From Chamaecyparis obtusa (lineage: Eukaryota; Streptophyta; Pinopsida; Cupressales; Cupressaceae), in the NCBI GenBank assembly GCA_027943335.1, contig BSBK01001536.1, positions 496,001-560,000 on the forward strand: DNA of 64,000 nucleotides, read 5' to 3'. Position 1 is the stretch's first letter. The number at the start of each line of letters is the position of its first letter. The translations under genes and the position numbers were made by a program. This document shows positions 10,967 through 21,777 of the stretch, piece after piece. The notes below the pieces were generated by a model, which was given only the letters and a program-made list of their open reading frames with translations, searched no databases and was not told the DNA's origin.

Positions 10967-13072
10967 CTATAATGAGAGTGACATAAAAGGTGTTGGTTTG
11001 TTTGGGCCATCTTTTGGGGTAAATGCATTATCTATCAGGACATTAGACTTGTCTTGAGGTGGCTGATTAGTTAGTGAGATTTTCGTTAATACCTCTCTCA
11101 TAATCTCTTTTTGACCTGGCAATTGCAATGCATCTAATAATGTAATACTGACATTAGCCTTCTTCATATAATCAACACTATTGAAATTGGGAAAACTAAC
11201 CTTTTGATGTATTTTATCAACAACAACATCTTTCTATCCTTATGACATTGTATTTTGAGCTTTATGTTTCTCACCAGTAGGCAATGACTATCCTCTTGGC
11301 ATAATTTTCACACCTTGAGCTTGTGAAGTCACATGACGCCACTTTTGGCTAGTATTAGCTTGAATGGGATCATAATTTGCTCATAATTGTCCTTTTCATC
11401 TTTCTGACATGAATCTACGGCTTTATTTTTTGATCTTGTGTTCGTTGAAATAAGAACATAGTGCTGATTTGGTGTGAAATTTACACCATAGAAGTCTTCA
11501 CCTTGAAAATTCATCAGAACAACCTCTGGTCCATTTGGATCTGATTGAGAAACTTTCTATTCAACTCCTTGGGCTATATTTTGTTGTCCCAACACACTAT
11601 TTTGTACCATCAGTGTCTGGTTATGAATTCTATTTGGGCAGGTGGCCTTGTTATGGGGCTGGTTGCATGGGTAACACCATTCATAATCTTGTGCCATATT
11701 GTTTTTTACAGGAACAATTTCTCTTGATGAACTGGGTATATTTGGATTGTATGGTTGTGCAACCCTTTGATTGTATCCAAAATTCCTTCTTTAACCCTGA
11801 TAATCAGCTTGATAGGCATGCCTATTTTCCTAAAATGGACCTTGATAAGGTCTATTCACAGTTTCATTTTTCTTTTTTAGATTGACCACTTCATTACCTA
11901 AGTTTTATAAGGTCTTCATAAGCCTTTCATTATGCTCTTTTATGTCCTTATACTCCCTAGAAGATGTTGTACTTGAACTTTCTCAAGCTAAAACTTGACT
12001 ATTAAAGGGTGGAAAAGATGGTGCAGTAGTTGTAATAGGTGGTACTACTACTATACTTGATTGAATCTCAATAAAAATTGACATTGGAGGTCTTCGAGCT
12101 ATCTTACCCATTTGAATTAGACTATTCTCAGTCTAGATTTCTATCTCATAAGCCCCTGGTAATGTAAATCCACCCATAGACTGGATCTGAACTAAAATAT
12201 CACTATTAAATGATCTCAAATAATAAAAAAAATACATAAAAATTTGAAGGTTTTACTGAAGGTGGAATTCTATCCCATGTTCTTTGATAATTAAAATCAA
12301 TCATATGCTCATGAGGTGCCCTCTTTATTGTAGTTAATTGCTCAACTAAAGATAAGTGATCAGATTTATCTTCAAAATGTGTGCAAATTTTTTTACCTAA
12401 TTGATCCCAAGTTCCAATTGAATTAACTGGAAACCTTCTAAACCATGCAAGAGATTTACCTTTGAATAATGTTGCTAGAAATTTGATTGTCACATCTTGT
12501 TTGGTGATATTTTGTAATCCACATAGAGAGGTCACGTCTCTGATATATTCAATTGATGTGGTATGATCCTCTCCTATGAAATAAGGTAAGATTTACAAGG
12601 ATGTAGTTGGTATGTCATTATGTTATGCAATATTTAATGAACTTCCTTGGTTAAAAGACACGAATGGCTGATTTATAGGTGGTTCCTGATGAGCCATCAT
12701 AGGTATGATAGGTATAGGCTAAGGTATAACACCTGGGATCACTTGAGATATCGATTGTATTACTGTTGGTAGAAGCTCCTCTTCCTCAAATTGCTCAAAA
12801 ATAGGTGGTAGATTCTAATTTGATGTACCTAGAACTGAGGAACTCCCTATACATGATGTATCTCCAAGAGCTTCATCTACTAGGCTTTCAAAAGTAGTAA
12901 AAAGAGGATTGCCAAATGTTGTAACCTTAGGATCTGCACTTGGGGTAGCAAATCTTCCAGAATCCCTTTGGCCTCTGAAACTTCTTTTTATGGATCTACC
13001 TCCTCTTCTGTTAGGTGGAAGCTCCTGGTACTCAAATTTGTTTCTACTGGATCTGGTTTGGACCTTTCTCAT
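10967..13072 (-). pseudogene. Gypsy-1 gag (broken)
   Basis: Gag would form the particle that packages element RNA. The N-terminal part (12815-13072) is basic, with RRGGRSIKRSFRGQR. The capsid-like gag domain is at 12206-12535, with KFLATLFKGKSLAWFRRFP, the usual Trp-Phe landmark. A zinc knuckle reads CYPCNQPHNKATC at about 11640-11690. Downstream segments (11329-11514 and 10967-11167) lead into protease. The C-x2-C-x3-H-x4-C spacing is one residue shorter than the usual x4. Segments are in two minus frames, with multiple stops. Confidence 0.82.
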
Positions 13073-13212
13073 GTGCTACTAAATCTTCTTTAAATTGGAG
13101 AATAAGATTACCAAGTGTTGATAAAAATACCTTGATTAAGTCTGCAAACTGTTGTTTCACACCAAAACAACAACAATAATGATGTAATGAACCAACTTGT
13201 GGAATAATTTGG

Positions 13213-13230
13213 GTCCCATTGGGTGTGCCA
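13213..13230 (-). promoter_or_regulatory. Gypsy-1 primer-binding site
   Basis: On the minus strand it reads TGGCACACCCAATGGGAC, five bases inside the 5' LTR. The TGGC-C-C...TGGGAC pattern matches the PBS form of Tat/Athila-side gypsy elements and resembles the gypsy-2 PBS at 50131-50148. The tRNA partner is not identified. Confidence 0.75.
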
Positions 13231-13235
13231 AAAAC

Positions 13236-15299
13236 TGTTGTCAATCAAGATTGCACCCATGATGCAAAGTTTAAAACCTCACAATCCTGTTGGAACATGA
13301 AAACATTCTCACTAGTGGGAATGAGAATGAATCTCCGGATCATAGGTTGACTTCCTCTTTGTGATCACCTAAAACTAATTTGAATGGAAAATGGTTAAAA
13401 GGATGAGAATATGTGAATTACTAAAATCTAAATGAGGTAATACACCAATGAATTATTGTAGCTTCAATAAACCAATACCAACTACCCAGAATATTATATA
13501 TTTATAATACCCAGACAAGCATGCAATTCCAAAATTGATTGTAATGCAAGGATCCAAAATTCTTTTCTTTGAAAGGAAAACCTTAGCTTTACTAATTTTA
13601 TGCAAAAATATAAGGATCACAAACATAGACCTACAACTACAAGTATCAAGATTCATATATGCAATAAGGAATAGAGTTTAAATGAAGGATAAACATAATA
13701 TAAAAGCAAAAAAATCACAATACTGCAATAGGAATCAATGAGAAGGAATCATTTTTTTTATGTAATCAATGTTGAAGAACCTCTGCTAAAAAGTGCCCTT
13801 ACAGTCAACTCAAAAATTTGCAATGTGAAAAAAATATGAGATCGAAAGAAGATTGCAAAACTCCTAAGGCATGAACCTTATAGGAAGGTTAACCCTTAAT
13901 CAACTGAAAGAAACTATGTGATGAACTGCCTCTTTAAAAATTTGAAGAAGGATTGAAACCCAAAATTCTAAACTTCAAAATTTTACGGTCTAGAAGTGTG
14001 AAACCTGAAATCTCAAAATTGTCGACTAAAAGTATCGAGCTTTGGAAATCACAAACTAGAAGTGCGAAACCCTAAATCTTGAAATTCCTTTTCTGGTAGC
14101 AGAAAAAAGCCTTTGCTTCTTCTTCGTGATTTTTTCCTTTGGAATTTTTCCTTTAGAATTTGCATGGCACACCTTCCTTTTTTGACAAAATTTAGAGATC
14201 ATGGCCTACTCCTTCCTTTTCTGAAGGCATTTGGAAAAAATGCTTGATTGAAGTTACTTTATGATGACATGGGAAAAATAGAAAAGGAAAAATGAGTGGG
14301 ACCCCTCAGCGTCCGACAACATCTATCACGAACCGTTGGATGATGCAAAGATCAATGATCACAAGTGTATTTCAGGCCGATTTGGGGAACTATCACTCCT
14401 TTTCAAGAACGAGTAGCATAAAGAGGGCACATGTCCTAACTCCTTCCTTTTTACCTTTTATCACTGGGACCCTCAGTGTTCGACAATGTTTACCAACAAC
14501 TTTTGGATGATGTAAAGATCAATAGTCATAAATGTATTTCAGGCCAATTTGAGGAACTATCACTCCTTTTTGAGAATGAGCAGTGGAAAGAGGGCATGTG
14601 TCCTCACTCCTTCCTTTTTACCTTTTATCACTAGGACCCTCAGCGTCTGAAAATGTTTACCAGTGACCATTGGATGATGCAAAGATCAACAACCGTAAAT
14701 GCATTATGGGCTAATTTGGGGAACTATCACTTCTTTTTGAGAATGAGTAGCGAAAAGAGGGCACGTGTCCTCACTCCTTCCTTTTTACCTTTTATCACTG
14801 GGACCCTCGACATCCAACAATGTTTACCAATGACTGAACTAGATGATGCAAAGATCAATAGTCGTAAATGTATTTTGTGCTGATTTAGGGAACTATCAGT
14901 CCTTTTTGAGAATGGGCAGTGGAAAGAGGGCATGTGTCCTCACTCCTTCATTTTTACCTTTTATTTATGATTTCCCTCTATTGAAAATTTTTGCTCTCAA
15001 AACCCTTCTTGCATATACCGTGAACCACAACATTTCTCTACATTATTTTGCTTCAAACTACCCTTGTGGGTTAGAATGTTTCACAATAATGGTAAATGTG
15101 TCCCTTCAATAACTCAGTTGTATGTGCATGCCTCTCATCATGCTGGGCTCAACCCTTGTGGGAGCCCAATTAATTCCACATGGTGATAAGTATGCACATG
15201 TGCCTGTATCTGCACATGAAACACACATTACTAATACAAAAATAATTAGAGCTGCTAACAGTTCTACCAATTACAGCAATGTAGTGAAAATTGGTAAAA
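13236..15299 (-). repeat. Gypsy-1 5' LTR
   Basis: This is the partner of 4541-6578. It starts TGTTGTCAATC. At the right end, alignment to the partner's GGTAACA shows GGTAAAA, so the terminal CA has become AA, directly followed by the target duplication AAGTC (15300-15304). It carries its own four-unit tandem block. Confidence 0.9.
14298..14966. repeat. Four tandem units of about 167 bp inside the gypsy-1 5' LTR
   Basis: Units begin at 14298, 14466, 14633 and 14800 (GGGACCC, or AGGACCC in the third), giving spacings 168, 167 and 167. The copy number equals that of the other LTR, so the array existed before this insertion. Confidence 0.9.
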
Positions 15300-15304
15300 A
15301 AGTC

Positions 15305-16890
15305 TACAATAACCAATATCCTATTTTATTTGAGCATCATGGTGATCATGTTATCTCCAACTCTCCTATACTAGACAATCCCCTTCCATCTCAAGAACAA
15401 AGTGTACATCCAAGTCCCATTGACCTTCCACTTCCTAAGCAACATTATGATCTCCCTTCAATTATTTCCAATGATTCCATTCAGATTCAAGAGCATGACA
15501 CCTTTAAAATGGAGTCAAATTGTCCAATTACAAATCAAGACCAAAGTTTCCCTTCACCTTCATATCCATTACAAGATCCCACCATCCCTTAAAATTCTTC
15601 TCAAGATCCCTCTATCCCTTCATCTCCATGTCCTAATCTTCCATATCCTCCACAAGATCCTATCCTACCAAATGATCTTTTAATTCTCCTATTCCATTAC
15701 AAGATCCCATTATGATCAAATGAGCTCCTTCTCTTTCATGTAGTCTAGTCCACCTCATGATCCCATTGATCCTTTTATATCATATCCACCTCAAAATGGA
15801 CTTACACCATGTAGCAAGTGTCTTGTTGTTCAAAATCTTTATCAAGTCAAAGGGTTAAGAATCCATGAACAAGGTATATTAAAACCCTTCCATATCAAAG
15901 AAACTTATATTGGTCATAGTCTCGATTATATAGCTCATTCAAAAGATGTTGGTATCCCTACAAAATATGAATCCAAACATATGCCTTCCCCTTAATCTCT
16001 TCCATCCATCTTAGGTCCATATATTCCTCCATCCACTAGCTCACAATCAACTTATCATTTCCTAAATCAAGAGCATCAAAGACACACATCTTTGAGAACC
16101 TTCCATCCATCTAAAATACCTCCATATTATACATATAAATTCATGAATCCTATTCCTTTTCCAAGAAATGTTTATGCCAAGCATAAATTCCATAAGTCAA
16201 GAAATCCACATGTTATCAAGGATCAACATATCTAGTCTAATCAACATGTGAAAACAAAGATCCAAAAAGAAAAAGAAACATCTAAAAGGACACAATGGCC
16301 CATTAAACAAAAAGAAAATTCAAAATCCACATGGGTTCCTAAATCCCTTGTGCAAGCAATGCATTCCAAACACCCACAAAAGAATGAAAAACAAAATTCC
16401 ATGTGGACTCCTACGCAGCTTCTTGAAGCACAGTGTCCTAAATAAAAACCAAAGTTGGCATCAAAAATTTCTATCCCTCCATCTAAATGTCTCTCACCTT
16501 CCAAATCCATTTTGGGTCCTTATGTCGCAAAACCAATATCTATTCCTCCATTAAAGCTCCAAAATCAAAATTTTAGTCCCTCCATCACCCCTCAAGGTGT
16601 GTGCCAATGTTGTTCTTTCCCACATTTCCATCCACTCAAAATCAAGTCTTCTTGCATTCTCTTTATTATCCAATGCCTATTTTCCATCCTTTCATCCAGT
16701 CTATCCAATCATTTGCATAATTCCTTATCATGTCCTATCCAATCATCCATTACTCTTTCAAAGTCATTACCCTATCAATGTCTTTGAGCATACCACCTAT
16801 AGATATGGTCCATTATTAATTGTCTTTCAGGAGAACCATGTAAAGGATAAGGTGCTTCAATCCTTTTTCCATATCATATAATGCATCCAT
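15305..16890 (+). pseudogene. Decayed Pro/Ser-rich frame of the plus-strand host element
   Basis: This is the right flank of gypsy-1 and continues the element interrupted at 4540. The text is coding-like and rich in Pro, Ser, Gln and Ile (for example SFPSPSYPLQDPTIP and repeated Q-D-P-x-I-P). It breaks up into several frames after about 15592, with long remnants to 16881. I find no polymerase or integrase motif. It resembles the frame at 1811-3046 in composition only. An open frame at 15122-15592 crosses the LTR boundary by chance, since it starts inside the gypsy-1 LTR. Confidence 0.4.
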
Positions 16891-16995
16891 TATTTCCAAA
16901 AGGTCAAAATATCTAAAAGTATAAAAAAAAGAAAAATAAAAAGAAAATTATTTATTTTAAAGAGAAAAAAAAGTCAAAAAAAAAAGTGTTGCCTT

Positions 16996-17130
16996 GTTGA
17001 AAAACTGGCAAACAGGCATCTTGGTAACATAGAAAAAAGGGTAAAGAGGAAATTTTTTGTCCATTAGTGAAAACCTGGAAAACAAACGCTTTGGACAAGT
17101 ACCGTGATGAAAACCTAGCAAATAGGCATC
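16996..17130 (+). repeat. Three copies of a GAAAACCTGGCAA motif, Tat-type 3' UTR signature
   Basis: Copies lie at 16996-17020, 17066-17089 and 17106-17130. The middle copy is framed by GTCCA (17059-17063) and TGGAC (17092-17096), which can pair as a short stem. The arrangement of the last two copies, including the GTCCA/TGGAC frame and the ending GCAAATAGGCA, is matched on the minus strand at 32665-32737 in the 3' UTR of gypsy-2. This ties the plus-strand host element to the Tat group. Confidence 0.7.
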
Positions 17131-18940
17131 ACATGTAATCTATGAACCTCTTGCATTCTATAATTGGGGGTAGGTCTCATCCATGATATCCTATCATATT
17201 ATACCCTTTTCATTTCCTCTATTATCCTATGTTCGTCATATCTCTTATTTTATCAACACCCATATTGCATTTTCCCAACTTTGATCTTAACAAGGCTAGG
17301 GATCTCCCTAGAAGCATCACATGTCCTATTTGATTTGCGTTGTTCACATCCCTTTGGTGTATATCGTTGATCTTATCACAATATTTGGTCCATATCACAT
17401 ATCTTATCCCAAACTTTAGTCCATATCCCTTCCCCTTATCCATTCTTGATCTTGCTTATCCTATCCATATCCTATCATTTTCCTATATAAATTCCTTTCT
17501 TGATCTTGATATAAAATAAGGATTGAAATGAAAACAATGTTTTCAAAAAAACTTCTTGACATGTCCATTCCTCTGCATTGCATGCCATCTAGTGCAAAAA
17601 GTATCATTACCCTATCTTGTCATGTCTAATCCCTAAGCTTGGCAAAATCATGTTATCCCATTCTACGGATGGTCCTTGGCATCCAAATAGCTTCAAGACA
17701 TACTAAGTGACCTTTGGCCTTGACCCATCTGTCAATCCATCCAATAATCCATAATGTCCCTACTTTTCTAGACATTGAGGTAATTCAATACATCTTGCTC
17801 AAGAAAATATTAATGTCCAATATTTTTTTTCAAAAAATCAAATATGATCCTAAAAAATCTATAAAAATCAAATACAATCCTAAGAAAATCCTAAAAAAAT
17901 CAAATATGATCCTAACAAATCATAAAAATTGAATACGATCCTAAGAAAATCATAAAAATCATAAAAATTCATGAAAAAATATAAAAATAGAATATGATTT
18001 TGAAAAAATCCTTAAAATCATAAAAAGTCCAAAAAATCCTAAAAATTATAAAATGCCCTAAAGAAAGCACAAAAAAATTCAAATATTTCAAAATCCTAAA
18101 AATCAGAAAATCATCAAAATCTAAAATAAAACATGTACATAATCATTCCATTTCGTCAATAATTGTTCCTTGTGATAAGATAGACATTTGAGCATACACA
18201 GATTGAAGACTTATCAAACATTGTGTTTAATGAAATCATGTATCAACAAACAATCTATCCAATCAAGTTGAACTTGTCCTATCAAATTAAGTAATCAACC
18301 AACATCAATTTGTCCTTTTTTCAACCTACTATTTGTCTTATACAGGGTGTGGTATACTCATAATCAAACAAACTATCAACTTTGACAACAAGATCAAAAT
18401 GGTTGTTGACTTGATTGGTTCAATAAGTCTTATCTTTTATTGATTTATCTTTGGTCATGTTCCTATGCTACTCAAGGATATCATTGAGTGATGAGAGTAA
18501 TAGGGATGGTTCATGGTCTTCTTTTTTTTTGTCTTTTGTTTGTGGGGTGTTTTTCATGTAGTTCTAGGGAAAGTATGTCCAATGCTTTAGGATGGATGGA
18601 AACATTGCTTGTCTACAATGTGGTTGTTTTATGCAAAGGAATTGCATTATCATCCTGACTTTTTGTGTCATGGCATGACACATTTATTCTCCATATTAAA
18701 TAAAGATCTCTAAATAAAAGGTACATTGATGAAAGCAAGTTTCATCATTACTAACTCTTCATCTAATTTATGCTTTCTAATAACTCTTCTTCTGTTAGTC
18801 CTAGAAATCATCTTCAAAAAATTCTCCTCCTATGAATTTTAGCCCAATTTTCTAAGGGGGCACCCTACCTCCATTCTTTCAATCCACTGGGGCATGGTCT
18901 TCTATTTTTCTTTGAAACAACACAAAGAATCACATTGTCT
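17131..18940 (+). other. Gene-free 3' region with an A-rich tandem repeat
   Basis: I see no coding region. From about 17840 to 18010 an imperfect A-rich repeat of about 30 bases occurs (variants of 'aaatatgatcctaagaaaatc'), decaying into general A-rich text to about 18130. It probably belongs to the 3' untranslated part of the plus-strand host element. Confidence 0.5.
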
Positions 18941-18955
18941 CAAAGAATGGAAAAA
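18941..18955 (+). promoter_or_regulatory. Polypurine tract of the plus-strand host element
   Basis: The tract caaagaatggaaaaa is followed at 18956 by TGTAGACTCTAAAAATGG. In gypsy-2 the minus strand reads caaagaggggcaaaa followed by TGTAGACACCTAAAAATCC, so tract and LTR start match the gypsy-2 pattern closely. This supports a 3' LTR starting here. Confidence 0.6.
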
Positions 18956-20090
18956 TGTAGACTCTAAAAATGGTCCATGCCCATCACTCCCATTTTTAAC
19001 ATGTGTTCTATATTGCATGTTTGATCTTCAACATTCATCAATATTGTGTCATTTCATCTATTATATAAATAATTACTAATATTTAATCAATTATTAATTT
19101 GTGCCCTTTGATTTCACCATGTCTTATCAATTTGTCTTTGATTAAATAATTTAATCAATTATTTAATCTTGGTCCTAGGGGAAAATATTTATTTATTTTG
19201 CCCTCTTATCCTAATGCCATTCCTTTGGTAAATAAATATATTATTTATTTACCCCCTTCCCCTTTTCCCATAATTAAATAAATTTATTTATTTCATTGCC
19301 TAATTTTTCAAATGTGAGGCAATTAATGATTTGTAATTATTAAATCCACTCTAATTTCTAACTCATCTCTTTTTCATGCTAATTTCTCTCTACTTCTAAC
19401 TCTTCCACCTTCCACATTCCTCTCCACTTCCCACTCCCGCTTACTAATTTCCTTTTCCACTTAACTCTTTCCTCCTTCCATTTTCTCCTCCACTTAACTT
19501 ATTCATCACTCTTCCTTCCCTCTACTTGCAAATGGCATTTTATGCTGAAAATAAATATTTCTAATATTTATTTTCACTTAATTCTATCTTATTCTCCACT
19601 TGCAAATGACATTTTGTGTTGAAAATAAATATTTCCAATATTTATTTTCGCTTAACTGTGTCTTATTTCTATTTTCTCATTCACTTGGAAATGCATTTTT
19701 TAAGTTTTCATTACTTGACTAGTTGTCCTCTCATTTAATCATGGTCATCAATCGGGCTTTTATCTCAGCCATCGATTTGAGTTCCAAACATCTATAAATT
19801 GGACTCTCATTCTTTATTCTTGTGAACCACATTTTCAAGTATTCTCGCCCTTATTCTGTTGATTTATCCATTTTTCTTTCATCATTTTGTGCACTTATCG
19901 ACTTGAGAAACATCAAATTAGAGAAGAAAGAAAGAACAATGAGGCTTCATCAAAGGAATGGTTTTCTTATTTTAGAATTTATGCATTTTATTTTGATGGT
20001 CTTGTTGGTGTGATTTGGAATAGATTTTACATGATTTCATAGCTTTATCATGTATGTTTCTAACATCTCAATTTCCTAGTCTACACTACC
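18956..20090 (+). repeat. Probable Tat-type 3' LTR of the plus-strand host element
   Basis: It starts TGTAGACTC, as Tat-type LTRs do, and has an AT-rich first part with TTAATCAATTA/AATTAAATAAAT phrases like the gypsy-2 LTR. A TATA box (ctataaat, about 19792-19799) lies 0.84 kb in, followed by a pyrimidine-rich leader. The right end near 20090 is only a guess because no second LTR is in the window. Confidence 0.5.
19547..19649. repeat. Tandem duplication with two hairpin-forming palindromes
   Basis: A 74-base unit is duplicated. Each copy holds a 29-base inverted repeat (19547-19575 and 19621-19649), in which GAAAATAAATATT faces AATATTTATTTTC across a three-base loop. Confidence 0.8.
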
Positions 20091-20179
20091 CTGTTGAAAA
20101 ATGGTTGTGGAAATGATCTTGCCAAGTCACTATGTACCAAATTCTATAGTTGTGTAGCTCTCCATGATTTTCCTTTGTC

Positions 20180-21610
20180 ATATTTCTCCTTGGGATGCTT
20201 ACTAAGAATGCATCCCTAGAACATTTGATCAAAAAATTGAATACAAGACAACCTTGGAACCATGTTCTATTGATTGAGTTGTTGCAAGTAACGATAGTTC
20301 AAGTTGGAAAATCATTGATACCACAAAAAAAATCACCTCATCTGCATGAGTGGTTGATATTGTCAAAGGAGAGTCAAAAATAAAGTGAGAGAATAGATAT
20401 AATCAGGATTAATGATGTGATTTTCCTATAACAATTGTAGACCCATTATGCACTTCAATTATTACACTATACCTACTGAACTCAAATCACTTGTCAAAAC
20501 CTATGTGAGTGATCTAATAAATAGATAGGAGATTATTTGATGAAAATGGAACACAAAGGAAATCATCAAATTTTCCTTCACCTACATTAACACACCCTAT
20601 CTTGTGCACTTCAACAAGAGTTTCATCATCTATCAGTATGGTATGCATTGGACATGGTTTTGAAGAGGTGAATTCATCTTTTGAAGAAGCCATGTGGTGC
20701 AAAGCACCTAAGTCAATGATCCAAAAATTTGGTTGTGAAGAAAAAATACCTACAATGTTACCCTTACTCTTGTCCATGTCCTTATAAGACCCTTCTAATG
20801 AGCTCTATTTGACAAAATCAAGTGCCTTGATATTGTTCTTTTCAAGAATATGTGAAAGGTGATCTAATTGTTTCTTTAAACACTTATGCCCATTGTGTTT
20901 AAACCTTTTAGAGTAAGAATATTTGACCTTCTCCTTCTTAGGTTGTTCACCATTGAATGAAGAGGCCTGAGTATCTACATTTGTAGTAGTAGATTATTTA
21001 TCATTCTTCTTATGTCCTTGGTACTTTTGATTCTTATCTTTCTTAGTAGGCCCTCTCTATTATTGTGTGCCTTGATTTATAGCTAAATCATGTGACATAG
21101 AGGGTTTGATTATACTCATTAGAACCAATTTATCTAGCTCTTGAGTGAAATTTGCATTAACTTCATCTATTGAAGGCATTTTGTATGTAGAATCTTGGTT
21201 ACATTTTTTAGAATAGAATGTAGAAATAAAAAATTAATAGTTTGGACCAAGCTTAGAAAGAATGCTCAAGATCAAGTGCTTATCATCCTTCTTTATTTCA
21301 CACTATTCCAACTGTAATCTTACAAATTTGAGTTTTGTGAAGAAGCCTTGTATGGTGTCATAATTATTTGGAATCAACCCTATGATTTCATTCTCTAATT
21401 GATGACCTCTCAGCTCATCCTACTTACCGAAGAATGTTTCCAAGGTAGTCCACACTCTATTTGGTTTAGTGGAGAATTCAATGTCAAAATAAGGTCAAGA
21501 GAATGACATACATAGAGTACCAAAAGATTAATCACATTTGTTAAACCATTTCATCTTTTCTATGTCATCATTAGGTTCAATCTATAGTCCCATTGTAATA
21601 CAATGATATC
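20180..21610 (-). pseudogene. Copia gag-protease remnant
   Basis: Minus-strand translation gives gag-like text from about 21610 down. It includes SIDEVNANFTQELDKLVLMS and a degraded CCHC region (YSYSKRFKHNGHKC, with Ser for the second Cys). Then comes the copia protease entry WIIDLGALHHMASS at 20514-20777, where the usual Asp-Ser-Gly is Asp-Leu-Gly. Then follow LLSIYQITHIGFDK and EVHNGSTIVIGK, typical of the pre-integrase region. Integrase and RT are absent, and no LTRs are recognised, so this is a truncated fragment. Confidence 0.75.
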
Positions 21611-21777
21611 AATGTCTTTTAATATATATTATCATCTAATATTTCCATTAAAAATAATTAAATGGTGCTAAAAAAACAACTGCATATGCATCCATGAGTA
21701 TTAAAAGGAATATTGCAAAGAGAAAAGAAAAGTACAAAAAAAGAAGATGCACAAGACAATAAATCTTATACAAAATC

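Larger units (their letters stand above)
4541..15299 (-). mobile_element. Gypsy-1: complete but decayed Ty3/gypsy LTR retrotransposon
   Basis: This 10.8-kb element is bounded by LTRs 4541-6578 and 13236-15299 and by a five-base target duplication AAGTC (4536-4540 and 15300-15304). On the minus strand the order is 5' LTR, PBS, gag, protease, an RNase H-like domain, reverse transcriptase, RNase H, integrase and 3' LTR. The coding parts fall in all three minus frames, so several frameshifts have accumulated in addition to stops. A hand count over about 100 aligned LTR bases (4753-4853 against 13453-13553) gives about 11 differences, making this the oldest of the four complete elements here. The 2-kb LTRs and domain order suggest a Tat/Athila-side lineage, not one I can name. 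Confidence 0.93.

Noticed and set aside
16241..16510. Minus-strand Cys-rich frame of 89 codons
   Set aside because: It is a shadow of the decayed plus-strand Pro/Ser/Lys-rich frame. Cys and Phe arise from complementing A/G-rich codons.
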